Notes under the pieces: generated by a model
The model's input: only the letters and a program-made list of their open reading frames with translations
What the model was told of the DNA's origin: nothing
Database searches by the model: none
Program-made: the position numbers and the translations under genes
Shown: one piece after another, positions 44,282 through 55,298 of the stretch
Numbering within the stretch: position 1 is the first letter of the stretch
How the letters are laid out: each line of letters starts with the position of its first letter
NCBI GenBank assembly: GCA_032718475.1
Contig: JAUCBJ010008638.1
Location: 1-64,000 of the forward strand
From: Nemertoderma westbladi
Lineage: Eukaryota > Xenacoelomorpha > Nemertodermatida > Nemertodermatidae
Length of the DNA stretch: 64,000 nucleotides
Direction of reading: 5' to 3'

Positions 44282-44823
44282 TCAGTTTTAATGTGTTAGT
44301 GCGTGAAATCATGAAGTTAAATAAAATATAAAATATGGTAAATAAATATTTGCCTAGTCCATAAGATGCATAAGTAGCAGTCTTGAACTGCATTTTAATG
44401 AATATTATTTTTTATGATGGGAACATGTTTGGCAGGGCTAGACACGGAGAAACTATACAGGATCAGTTTTAATGTGTTAGTGCGTGAAATCATGAAGTTA
44501 AATAAAATTTAAAATATGGTAAATAAATATTTGCCTAGTCCATAAGATGCATAAGTAGCGATCTTGGACTGCATTTTAATGAATATTATTTTTTATGATA
44601 GGAACATGTTTGGCAGGGCTAGACATGGAGAAACTATACAGGATCAGTTTTAATGTGTTAGTGCGTGAAATCATGAAGTTAAATAAAATTTAAAATATGG
44701 TAAATAAATATTTGCCTAGTCCATAAGATGCATAAGTAGCGATCTTGGACTGCATTTTAATGAATATTATTTTTTATGATAGGAACATGTTTGGCAGGGC
44801 TAGACACGGAGAAACTATACAGG
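44282..44823. repeat. ~182-bp tandem repeat spanning an intron/exon border, 3 copies
   Basis: CAGTTTTAATGTGTTAGTGC starts copies at about 44282, 44464 and 44645. Each copy ends with a splice acceptor and the first ~45 bases of the exon at 44783 (GGAACATGTTTGGCAGGGC ... AAACTATACAGGAT). A partial exon start also lies at 44420. Only the last copy continues into the full exon. Confidence 0.85.
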
Positions 44824-44953
44824 ATATCTAATGAATCAAAAATCTGTCCACTGGCGCCTAAAACCCTAGGGGGAATACTGCAGATAGGGTGTTCAGTGTA
44901 TTATGGTGGTGATGTTTGCAGCGATCATGTAGGATGCCGATTATGCACAATAG
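44783..44953 (+). CDS. Cys-rich exon of the EGF-type gene (phase 1-1)
   Basis: Acceptor TATGATAG, donor GTATAG; 171 nt, phase 1-1 like the EGF exons, which is the main reason to place it in the same gene. It encodes about 57 residues with seven Cys (GTCLAGLDTEKLYR, KICPLAP, IGCSVYYGGDVC, GCRLC), not in EGF spacing. I do not recognise the domain. Two truncated duplicates of its 5' border lie upstream. Confidence 0.5.
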
Positions 44954-45402
44954 GTATAGTATACTATTTCATTATATATAATTATTTATGAAACAAAAAT
45001 AGTTAATTGTTTCCAATTTAATTAATCTCCCAATACTAATCATCTGATTCATATTTGTTCAATCATATTATTAAGTTATAATATAATAAATATACTTAAT
45101 AATTTGCTGTGTCTTCGATGTAAAATCATAATTTCATTGATAACTGTAGCTGTATAAAATGATCAACAAATGATCTCATGATCGTGAATTCAATGGTCGT
45201 TGCTTGATTGTATTAAAAATGAACAGAATAATTAATCGATAGGCATTTCATCATAACATAGAGAACTATCTAGCTAAAATTTAACACTACCATGAACTAT
45301 GCTGAAAAATTTCCCAAACTATAGAGTGAATCAACGATCCCCGATTACTGCCTTAACTTTATTATTGTGACAAATTAACCTAACTAACTAACTAACTAAC
45401 AG

Positions 45403-45680
45403 GTGAATATATAATGGAAAGGCTTGAGAGAAACATCAACAAAAGGTCCCCATCATATTCTGACTGTTTACTAGCCCAAAGGAGTATGTTTGAAGCTTAC
45501 ATAATGGGATGCGCTGGCCCAGTCGTGAAAAAGGATATAAATCGTTGCTATTCAGAGTACTGGATACACCGATGGAATTATAAGAAACGAGTTAAATTTG
45601 CATATTGCAGTGAGATACTCGATTGGTATACGAAAGTATCCTCTGGACAAGATGTCGCATTTGGAAATTACAACATAAAG
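45403..45680 (+). CDS. Exon of unknown type, probably same gene (phase 1-2)
   Basis: Acceptor CTAACTAACAG, donor GTAAGT after ATAAA; 278 nt, phase 1 in and phase 2 out. It encodes about 93 residues with five Cys and many aromatic/basic residues (DCLLAQRSMFEAY, INRCYSEYWIHRWNYKKR, YCSEILDWYTK). There is no recognised family and no membrane segment. A possible phase-2 continuation is at 48681-48719 (acceptor TTTAAG, thirteen codons to a stop), but that is weak. Confidence 0.45.
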
Positions 45681-45855
45681 TAAGTAAATAATTTATTTAT
45701 TTATTTATTTTTATTTTTTTCAGTTTTTTTTTCTTCTAGAATTTTTTATATATTAGCCTATAATATTATATCAATAGTATTAATATCTAAACAGAAATAG
45801 CACAAACAAACACAAAGCCTTCCAACTAATAATCCCTAAATTTAAAAGTCTAAAA

Positions 45856-46080
45856 AATTATGTGACGGGATCATATATCCCGACCGGGTTGGATATGTAC
45901 GGGTACGCGTCACCGTCTCGCTGGGCTGTTGCACTATAGTCGTTTTGGCCAGAGGCCGTCGGGAAAATTATGTGGTTTGAGTTTCTCAATATTAATGTTT
46001 CCACTGACAATAGCACAGGATCAGTATATCAGAAATCAGTAATGACAGCAGAAAATACAGATATTAATTGGTGGCGGTGA
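45856..46080. repeat. LTR-like end, TGTGACGGGA family, copy 1
   Basis: It shares with 50139-50330, in the same order, TGTGACGGGA, CCGACCGG, TACGCGTC, GGCTGTTG, a GGCC..AGGCC block, TTTCTCA.T and AATAGCACAG. It is diverged but collinear over about 190 bp. Both are preceded by AAATTA. Confidence 0.5.
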
Positions 46081-46410
46081 CGGTCATAAACTATGACCGG
46101 TCTGCAACTGAGTAACTAATGAACTGACCGGTAAATCAGTAGTGCAGAATAATATATGATTAATACACATGGATATTGATTTCACCTCTTACTGTACTTG
46201 GCCCTCTGTACCCAGTGGATGCTTTCCTATCTCTAATCACGTGCTTCCCTCTCCGCTATTGGCTAATATACTAATTGTCACGTTGGCGCTCCCTGCGAGT
46301 GCCCCCCCCCCCCCCGCTGCTAGCCTCTACTAGCTGTATTCCCTCCGAGGTGGTTTGACCTCTCACCTCTCTCTGTGGCTTTAGGGCTTGTGTCCCCCCC
46401 CCAATGTTGG

Positions 46411-47060
46411 TTATGAGGCGAGATTAATATTGGTAATCTCGTATCCCCAACTATATTGGAAAAATGCCACTGGTCCTATTCTAAGGTGGATAGTGCAATG
46501 GAATTGAATCCGCTTACAAATTAAAAGTGAAGCAGTCTGGTCCGCAATGGGTGTATGGGCTTGGGGAGCAGAGAGAAGATCATAGAGACCCTCCAATAGT
46601 GCAGGGTCTGCGGTCCCGAGGATGGAGGCTGTGTTGCCGTTCAGGATGGCTATGAGGGTGCCTTGGAGGAGAAACCAATGGGATCTCGGTCCAAGGTGGT
46701 TGCCCACCTCCTTTAGGATTGCAGCCGTTTCGGGGCTGGGTCAACAGAAGGTGTCGAAGGCTACCAGGTGGAATAAGTAGCTTTGGTCGACTAGTTCCAC
46801 ATACTTCGCGATCTTCGTGTTCTCTGCCTCCTCGACAACACGGCGGATAGCCACTGCACTCGCAGCGAGATGACTGGGAGTGAGGGGGGTCTTCGATGGT
46901 CGCATCCCAGGTCAGCATGCGGCCGTGGCTCCATGGGACAAGGGTGATGCTATCGATGTTGCCATGGCTCGCCACACTATGTCGTTCAACATAGAGTGAC
47001 TTTCCATCCTTCTGGCGCTTCTCCGACATGACAGAGCGTGGAGGCCGTCTGATCTTACGT
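46411..47060 (-). pseudogene. LINE C-terminal fragment (second RT family)
   Basis: On the minus strand, ITLVPWSHGRMLTWDATI (about 46960-46905) and, in another frame, the tail segment LIAILNGNTASILGT (46655-46612) match the C-terminal domain of a widespread invertebrate LINE family. Relatives have PDG..L.PW..GR..WD.T and I.RGNAASVLGT. The sense passes through at least two frames and a stop, so it is dead. The RT core is absent. A hAT element abuts its 5' side. Confidence 0.6.
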
Positions 47061-47068
47061 CGGTGGTG

Positions 47069-47643
47069 CAGAGGAGCCGCTAGGGTGGGGCAGGAGGGGG
47101 CAGCCGCCCAGGGCTGCCACTTCAGGGGGGCGAAAAATTTAGAAATATTTAGGAGAGGAAATTGGGACTATATGCAAAATGTAGAAATTTAATCTTTAGT
47201 AGTGGTGGTTACATTATGGCCTGCAAACATAGGAAGACAAGACTTACTGCAGGCAGGCTGGCCTACCTGCCTATTATCTGTTGTAATTGGTATGGGCTCT
47301 TTCAGCAAAATTAAATTAATATTAAATCACTTACGAACTACAATGAAACGCTTGTCTGAACTAGCCCTGCTTAGTATAGAGTCCGCAACAGCTTAGTAAC
47401 AGCTTAGAATTCAATTTATTAATTACCGAATTTGCTTCAATCAAATCTCGTAAAGTTTTTTTCTAATTTGGCCTATTTATTTTTGTAACAAATATAATCA
47501 TGTTCTTTAAATATACTCAGTTTCCATAATTCTTTTGTGTTATAGTTTGTACAGTATTTATTTTTTTTGGGGGGTGTGGGGGGGGGGGGCGCTCAAAATG
47601 GGACTCGATGCCCAGGGGCGCAAACAACGAAGCTCCGCCACTG
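47069..47643. mobile_element. hAT-type non-autonomous element
   Basis: The left end is CAGAGGAGCCGCTAGGG. The right end, reverse-complemented, is CAGTGGCGGAGCTTCG, the typical hAT terminus. Flanks are CGGTGGTG (47061-47068) and CGGTCGTG (47644-47651), an 8-bp duplication with one change. The subterminal parts are G-rich (GCCCAGG repeats), and there is a G run near 47570-47589. No transposase. Confidence 0.75.
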
Positions 47644-48009
47644 CGGTCGTGTTATGGTGGTATAAAACAATGTTATTTAGCTAATAATAATGAGCTGATC
47701 TATCCTCCATTGAGTAGGTCGTCAGCCCAGAATGTGGTTGAGGCGGGGCAGGAGTGGAGGTGGTGTTGTCGACATTGTCTGAGTTGGTGGGGTCACCATG
47801 GTGGGTGTCGAACCGGAACCTGTACAACGGTTCCTGTTCTGTGGACCCATATCCGACCGCTGCAGACGCTAAGCACCGTTGACCTCAAGCAAACTGGGCA
47901 GGGAAGGCGTAGCTGCCTAGATATGCTGCAGTCACTGGCGGTGAACGACGTCGAGGAAGTCATCTACTCCTCCATTTACTGTTCTACAAAATTATTAATA
48001 AAATACTGA

Positions 48010-50138
48010 ATTGGTCAACAGTCTGTATGTCTGTACAGCAGTAGGATGAACCGTAATGTAGGTACATTTTTGGTGTATGTGTTGACATGCCTATTACTAC
48101 TGTATTATTATCCGAGATTTTATTTATTTAATTATTTATATTTTCAATTGTTTTAAAAAAATCAAATAAATGTGTTGAATACTTTGGGTTAAATATTACT
48201 TAATAGATGGCTTAACATATTATAAGAAATTATTATATTATAAGTTAATTATTATCTCACATACGTAGAATACAATACAGAAATAAAAAAATGTTCAGAG
48301 CAAAAGTTTTATTAGGTTTATTATATAAATTACAATATATTTTTTTGTTTTTCTGTTAAGATAATTTATTTATATTATTTAAACCTATGTGGACTAGTAT
48401 ATTGTACATTTATGGACCCCAGCAAAGTTATAATTGCTAGCAATTTTGGGTGCCTAATCAGCTGTTTTTCAATGAAATCCCCACAAGTTGGATTTTGCAT
48501 TGAGTGAAAAATGGCTACTTCCTTCTAAATAATATCGACGGTAAGTCGAAATATTTCGAGCTATTAGATAAACAATAGGTTAAAAATTAGTAGATAATAA
48601 TTTAATAACATATTATATTTTTTATCAGGTACATTTCCTTTCTTCTTTACCTTTTCATTTAATAAATTAATTTAATTTAAGGATGTGGTACATGTGGGAG
48701 TCAACATCGAAAATGTGTGATGCCCCTGAATGCCTACCCGCCTGGGCGAGAGACCCCATCCACCATCCCAATGACGTGAAACCATTACTCCTTGGACCTT
48801 ATACCTAGGTCTACCGACCTTATTTCTGTTCACTATTGCACACAGTTCCAATAGGTTTAAACGTAGTTAGTTCTAATAAATATTTAAATTATTTTTTTCT
48901 TCAACATATGTGATGAAACATATGCACTACTGTATAGTAGTAAAATGTAGATAGGCCTTTAGGAGTACATTACAAATATATAGTAAAACAAAAATACATC
49001 TAGGCCTACATGAAGTTAGTCATCAAAGATAGTCTAACAACTTGGGGTATATAAATAGTAATATATAAATATAAACAGCGATTCTGAGTTTGATATTATA
49101 TTAAATAAAACGGGAGGGGTGATTGTCATTTAGTTTAGGCCTATAGTTTTAACAAAACATTATTTTAACATACCAAATGTTGCCGTTAGGCCAGGGATTA
49201 CGTACAGAATCTAACGATTTATTTCCTGTGCAGTCCCCCCAGTACTATACTCCCCGGAGGAAACACCAGTACTCATTTAGCTACCACGTAAGGATGCAAG
49301 GCATGCGCCCTGGCTAGTCCATTCAAAGCATTCGTGCTGAAACGAAACCCTGACTGACTCATGCGATGACCCCCAAGAAATGTCAATTCAATGCAACTAC
49401 TACATCAAGGACAGTGAAAAAATTGTTTCGTCCAAGTTAAAATTAAACTATATTTAACAATTTTATTTTATAAAAATATTCACAAAATATATTTATGTAA
49501 TCAGTGGTGCTACACTCTAAGCTATTGATGTGAAATGAAAAAATGTGGATATTTTCTACAGAAATGATTTAACAAATATCACTATTTTTATCTATTTTTT
49601 TACTTATTTAATTATTTATTTACTTATTTTCTATTTTTTTACAGCTTTCTGTGAAACGAACTATAGTGTGGCCAAATCTCTACTCTTTCAATTCATCAAA
49701 CAATAATTTAGATAAGTTTGTGGAGTACTGTGGCTTTTCAATAATATTATATTCTTTACTGCAAAAATTTCTTTCTTGACTGCATAAATGACGATTTTAC
49801 TGTCTTTTACACTTCAATCTAATGATGTTTATTAATTTACTAAATAAACTTGTTGACTTTAACTCCATCGCAAGAATTATATTCAATATCTTGATTAATA
49901 GGGGAAAGAAACTAATTTGAAATCAATTCGAACTAGTTCAAACTAATCTATTGGAACTGAGTTCACATCTATTTTAGACAACTACAACAGTAGCAAGTGC
50001 AAGACAGGTGGTGGTCACGGGTGGAGGCTGTATATGGAAAATATAATTATATATTGGTTGAAATTTGAAATGAAATATTGTTGACATCTTCAATTTAATT
50101 ATATATTATATATATACTCAATACATTTTGGTAAATTA
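48010..50138. other. AT-rich intergenic DNA
   Basis: No gene can be supported. The open stretch 47650-48009 (plus) lies just outside the hAT element and is Trp/Cys-rich without domain match. Confidence 0.5.
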
Positions 50139-50330
50139 TGTGACGGGACTGGTGGAGTTGACAGACTCAGTTCCGACCGGTGAAGATTGTACGCGTCGTT
50201 ACGTTGTAGGCTGTTGGGTATGTTAGGCCGAAGGCCATTGAAAATAAGAGTTAGATTCTCAGTGTTGTTAATCACAGCAGTTAATAATAGCACAGTCTGA
50301 ATGTGATGATATGCTGTGCACAATAGCTAT
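50139..50330. repeat. LTR-like end, TGTGACGGGA family, copy 2
   Basis: The second diverged copy of the 45856-46080 sequence. Read on the minus strand it ends ...TCCCGTCACA, as an LTR would. It could therefore be the distal end of the BEL/Pao element's 3' LTR, but the matching 5' LTR lies outside the window. Confidence 0.4.
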
Positions 50331-51644
50331 TCGAAGAGACAGTAACAAAATACCCTGCAATATCTTACTGTAAAGTTTGTGAATCAAAACATAATCCGAC
50401 CTTCTCACCAAAACAGTAAACTCTAAGTAAGCGAATATATATTGCAGTATCGGTCTCTTATAACCGGTGAGGCAGAAAACAGTCTACGAACGGACAAACT
50501 TCGATAAAACAAAATCCCGCGCAGCGAATCCTAAAATCAGGCTGACTCACTGACGGACTAAGGGGCTCGTATACTTTGCCGCGGTGTGATTTATATGGTT
50601 GGGATAGAGAGATGCTAGCTAGGTGCAGAAAGGTCTAACTAGCGGGCAAAGCGCAGTATGGACAAAATTATTTTATATATTTTGAGGTGTAAATAATTTC
50701 TAACGCGCGTGTCTTGATTCTAAACAGTCAAAGTCAGTTTTGCTCCTTCACATATATAATTACTGGGTCCGGTGTGCATTTTACAAATATTCTAATTTTA
50801 TAACTTGTAGGTCCAATACTCACGAATGATAAGGCTCCTTCCCCTTTTGTGTATTTCCAGGACTCAAATTCAGGCATAAGGTTAATACTACGCCCAGAAT
50901 TCGGCAATTTAATTTACCAGGTCCCTAATACTAAGAAGAAATGTGTTAGTTTACTACAGTAGGCGTACAGTTACTAATAGCTAGCCTGGTGTTCTTATCT
51001 AGAATTTTGGTTGCCTAGATGGGCGCGGCAACTTCCTAACAGAATGTTGGCGGGGACACGGTAGATGTTAGTATCCCTAATAGCCTCAATTTATTTGCGC
51101 CTAGTGGTAAACTGCCCTACCGCCTGAACGGTACAATCCTAATTCAGGTAAAACACAGTAACCCTTCTAGCCTACAAGTTCTAATGCAATGGACACCGTT
51201 GTGCTACAAACAGTCGCCGACGCACCTATACTTAGCAAGAGTTAGGCGTACAGTTTGCTGCACCCTACCAATGTGTATGCCTTGTACCGGTGTGCCTGCA
51301 TCCTATCTGTGTACTAGTATCTCTGCCTGCTCTCCCCCGTAGGAATGTGAAGGTCTACTGCGGGTTTTCTCTGAATTAAGACAGTACGGTCCCTAGATGT
51401 AATTTTTAGCGCACAGCGTGTCACTACCTCTACCTTCGATCTTTGGTCTTACACTTAGGTAGCAAGGCATTGAACGCTGTCTAACCTTTCAGGCGATGGG
51501 CGAATAACTAAGAGTGATATTACGGGTTGTCTCCTTCTACATTCCTCAGATGTTCTCGTTCATTGCTGTGGCCCGATGTTTAGCCTGCCATCCTGTCCCT
51601 CAGTTAAGTTCACCATGGTAAAATATGATAGGAAAAGGGCAGAT

Positions 51645-51764
51645 GTAACAAGTATTTCTAACTTTATTACAAAACTAATATACAATAAACAATACTAAGA
51701 TACTATGCTAAGAGTATAATGCACTGAGAAAGAATAACTAATGAACAAAATCGCACCTTTTATA
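51645..51764 (-). promoter_or_regulatory. Possible LTR promoter and poly(A) signal
   Basis: On the minus strand TATAAAAG (51764-51757) is followed 90 bases on by AATAAA (51668-51663) and then TTGTTACA (51652-51645). The order suits U3/R of a retroelement lying 3' of the BEL/Pao genes. LTR borders are not demonstrable here. Confidence 0.3.
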
Positions 51765-51986
51765 GCAAATTTGTGCTGCAATCAATCGAGATAAATCTAG
51801 ATTGTTCTATGAGTTCTAATAGGTTTTTAAAGATAACTATTGGTCCAGCGAACACGTATCTTGCACGACATTGGTTACTATCTAATAACTGCAATCCTAT
51901 TGGTTAATCTACCTTGAGCAAATGCAATTTAATTCGTAGCGGTTAATTTAAATGGGTTGAAATTTAGTACAAAAAATAATTCGCAC

Positions 51987-52062
51987 CTACTAGGATTCAA
52001 ACTCAATACCTACTACACGAATTTCCAACGCTTAACCGACTGAGCTACTGAACCACTTGAAC
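51987..52062 (-). mobile_element. tRNA-like sequence (SINE head or tRNA relic)
   Basis: On the minus strand GTTCAGTAGCTCAGTCGGTT supplies an A box and GAGTTTGAATCCTAGTAGG a B box with tRNA spacing. The acceptor arms (AAGTGG... / ...CTAGTAGG) pair poorly, so a relic or SINE head is likelier than a working tRNA. Confidence 0.5.
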
Positions 52063-52525
52063 AATGTCATACAAATAGATATACTGAATGCAAATGAGGA
52101 CTTAATGTAATCTTTATAGCAAAGTTAATTCGAACAAAATAAAATTTTGAAAATCCACGGCATTTATGAGAATATAATTCTATACCGCTCCATGAAAACA
52201 GGATATTATCGTGCATAAAATATACGGTTTTCACCAATACTAAATCAAATTATGGAATACTTGGGACGTACTTACATATTATTTTACAAATTAAATCTCA
52301 ACAATAATACCTTTACATAATAATTCGATACAAAATAATTACAAATTCAAACTTTATGTATTTAAGGCTTTATTAAGTAAGTACAATATAAATCTAAATT
52401 AAATTCACCAAAATAAATCTATTGCATCTCAAATATTGCATAAATTCAAACAATCACAAGTACAAATGCTACTTAAATATAAAACAAATTGCATAAGTTC
52501 CTGATAATTTCAAATAAATCACAAG

Positions 52526-52547
52526 AAAGGCTCACAAGTCTTCCGTC
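52526..52547. repeat. Quasi-palindrome copy a (non-coding)
   Basis: AAAGGCTCACAAGTCTTCCG; followed by TCTACTCTTGCC. The next copy (52991) shares about 40 bp including the flank. Confidence 0.75.
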
Positions 52548-52689
52548 TACTCTTGCCTTCTATTTACTGCGAATACAAGTACTGCTTCTTTATAAAATAT
52601 AAATTGCATAATATTCGAAACAATAAATTGCGTAAGTTTGGAATGACTACAAATATAGCACTTTCTAAATATAAATCTTTCTAAATGTA

Positions 52690-52955
52690 AATATAAACTG
52701 CATGAGTTTAGAACAATATAAACTGCATAAGTTTAGAACAATATAAACTCCTTTGGCATCTCAAATATAAATCTTTCAAATATAAATTCCTTCTAAATAT
52801 AAAACTTTCTGAATTTCATAAAATCGGAACAATACAAATACATAAACTTGGGGCAATAATAAATTGCATAAATTTAGAACAATATAAATTGCATAAATTT
52901 AGAGCAATATAAATTGCATAAATTTAGAGCAATATAAATTTTAAACAATACAAAT
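52690..52955. repeat. ~30-bp AT-rich minisatellite
   Basis: Units of AATATAAATTGCATAAATTT plus AGA(A/G)C repeat irregularly, cleanest at 52860-52945. The sequence is AT-rich and non-coding. Confidence 0.7.
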
Positions 52956-52990
52956 TACACAAACAATACATAAGACAAACAATTCATAAG

Positions 52991-53012
52991 AAAGGCTCAC
53001 GAGTCTTCCGTC
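52991..53012. repeat. Quasi-palindrome copy b (non-coding)
   Basis: AAAGGCTCACGAGTCTTCCG, 465 bp from copy a and just 3' of the extra reading frame in element orientation. Confidence 0.75.
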
Positions 53013-53029
53013 CATCCTTGCCCTCCCTT

Positions 53030-54183
53030 TTACCGCTTGGTGGATCGAGCCCTGCCGCGTCCTCGAAAACTGCGTACAGGTGACTTTGCTCGCGGTATGG
53101 GACTTGTGGGGCGAGTCACTAGTTTACCTTGGACGTTGGGAGATGGTGCGACCATTTCCTCACATGCTCGTCTATTTGGCATCCCAAATCCTCGACCGAC
53201 TCCTCGTGATCGACCGGTTGTGTCTACCATTGGTAAAACGTCTGGGAATGCGCGGGAAGCGGACGACGCAGACCCAAGAGAAACTTGCGCCCCCTTTGAT
53301 CGGCTGGTATGTGTCCTAATCCTCCTTGCGGTTCTCTGGGAAGCGAAACCGTATCCCGAGTAATCCGAATAGTCGGTTCGTATCCCCTTCGTTCTTCAAC
53401 ATTGATAGTTTTCTTTAATTGTTGGCCCACCTTTTGAACCCTTATGATCCTATGCTGTCCATCCTCCCGAGGGTGACGTGCAGACGGCGCGACCAGAGTA
53501 GCTGGTATATTGGTCGCCTCTAGGACCTCCTCTTCCTCGAATACGCTCGCTCGTATACGTTTATGGTAGAATGCGGCTCGGTACGCCCATGCGACGGTTA
53601 ACCAAGCTCCCTTGTTCCGCTTTTCCGTTCGGAAACGATCAAATTCACCATATGTGATACGGTTAACGACTTTCTGGAAATTCCATGTATTCTTATTGTC
53701 AGGGTATATCTGTAACAAGTATTCACGCACAACTCGAAATCCACTATCGTGAGGCAAAATATCAACTACCTCGATGAGTTCGTCATATTGTGGCATGGCG
53801 GAGATATATCCTTCCGACATCATAGTTTGGGGATTTACCGCCCAAAATCCAAGATGCGCTCTCATCGGGAATCGTCTTCTTTGTGCCGATACATGTTCGT
53901 CAGCTAAATCTTCCCAATCATCAAATAGATTTCGCACGAGTTTTACAGATTCGTGTTCGTAAGGTATGTCTCGCAATTGGCATTCAGATGCTCGATGTCC
54001 CTTTATATTGCAGTATGTGCATTGAGCCATAAATCTCCAGCAAGTATAAAATGTATGGGACCCTTGATCTCCACACCATCCACAGATTAGTTGAGTCGTA
54101 GTAATGTGCCTTCCACTGCACTTTGTCGAATGATGTCCAGCGACGCCACATTTACCACACGTCGTATTAGCAGGGTACCACAC
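53030..54183 (-). CDS. Extra zinc-knuckle reading frame downstream of pol
   Basis: The main frame is 54183-53224 (about 319 residues). It opens with three CCHC knuckles: CGKCGVAGHHSTKC, CGWCGDQGSHTFYTC and CTYCNIKGHRASEC, within the first 75 residues. A ~240-residue region rich in aromatic and basic residues follows, which I do not recognise. Another open frame overlaps its 3' end (53230-53030). That frame is Arg/Gly/Ser-rich (RSFRGRGRARSTKR) and may be the true C-terminus after a frameshift. The gene lies about 1.1 kb beyond integrase, on the same strand, where some BEL elements carry env. This frame has no signal peptide or membrane segment, so it is not env-like. RNA/DNA binding is inferred from the knuckles only. 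Confidence 0.5.
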
Positions 54184-54214
54184 TCGCTCATATATAAGAT
54201 CCTATATAAGATTA

Positions 54215-54745
54215 TATAAGATATCTTCCTCCCACACTATAGTCGTAATCATCTGGATCGATAGGTTGGTGTGTTTCAGAAGGTTGTATGCAAACTACAG
54301 CATCTGTTGCTTCTAGTTGTCGAATCTCCGTCTGTTATTTCTTCGGGAGGTTCCTTTCAATCTCAAGAAGTTCCTCTAAAGGATCGTCAATGATCGTTGT
54401 TACTGTCGGAATTATCACCTAAGTGACCGATAGGCGCGCGCGTCTGCCGTGATTCGTCCGTAACCTCCACGATACCGTCGTGTCATATTTAGTCTTTGCG
54501 AGTTTCGCTGTACTTTCTGATAAGTCCTTTATTCCAAATATGGTGTAGTCTTTAGCTCCAAATCGTTCAAATGGCGATGCTGCTTCCTCTTGGATATCAT
54601 ATCCCCATCTCGGCTCTCCATGTATCCCCTTCGCCATTCTTTGAAGTATGGCTACATAATCATTGCTACTAGAGGGAATACAACAGAGTTTATTGTTAGT
54701 TGTGAGGAGATGTGAGAGTTTTCGTCTGCCCTTTGGGCTCGACAA
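54215..54745 (-). pseudogene. Decayed N-terminal part of the extra reading frame (?)
   Basis: One frame from 54745 to about 54215 is coding-like (GRRKLSHLLTT, WGYDIQEEAASPFERFG, then acidic DDPLEELLEIE). It is interrupted by TAG (54419-54421) and TAA (54335-54337). It would require a further frameshift to join the zinc-knuckle frame. No family is recognised. Confidence 0.35.
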
Positions 54746-54994
54746 CGCTCTAACCTCCTACCCATAGCCTAAGATCTAGGGTTTCTTTAATGACACGCTG
54801 TTTCTTATCTAAAATTTTTGCCGAAATAAAAACGAATTTGGGCTAAACTGGCTGTGAGTCTAAAATACTCACTTTTTGATCCCAAACTATTATCAGAAAA
54901 TAAGCAATCAAGAATTAGTAATAAATATAGGGAAGTCTATTATTCAACGTAACTTATTGAAACAAGACCGTGTAAATTTTATTAAAATTTTAGA

Positions 54995-55014
54995 AAGGCT
55001 CGCGAGTCTTCCGT
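54995..55014. repeat. Quasi-palindrome copy c (best palindrome)
   Basis: AAAGGCTCGCGAGTCTTCCG, centred on CTCGCGAG; 16 of 20 positions of the core GAAAGG...CTTCC are self-complementary. It lies in the AT-rich spacer between pol and the extra reading frame. Related copies sit near 52526, 52991, 57449, 59471, 61996, 62079 and 63381. Confidence 0.8.
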
Positions 55015-55298
55015 TCTCTTGTTTCTCTAATTTTTAAGTTCCACCCGACTGTACCCTGAAATCTATTCACTGGAGAAAATTTTAAAATTTTTCAAATCCA
55101 AATGGATTGCCTAAAATTTTGAAAATGTCTCAATATTGTGAGTTCCAAGTAGAATTCCATTTCTTATACCTACAAATCCCGCTCCTATGTGACACATAAG
55201 GGTACTACCCTCAATGTTCACATATAAAGACAATGGAATTATACCGCTGTCCTTACTACAGTGTACAGGTACGTGGAAATCTATTTGTAAACTCCTTA

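Noticed and set aside
51987-52062. Functional tRNA gene
   Set aside because: A and B boxes are present but the acceptor stem does not pair and no clear anticodon loop can be drawn.
53037-53363. Plus-strand frame of 108 residues opposite the zinc-knuckle gene
   Set aside because: Antisense shadow; the minus-strand frame has clear CCHC motifs.
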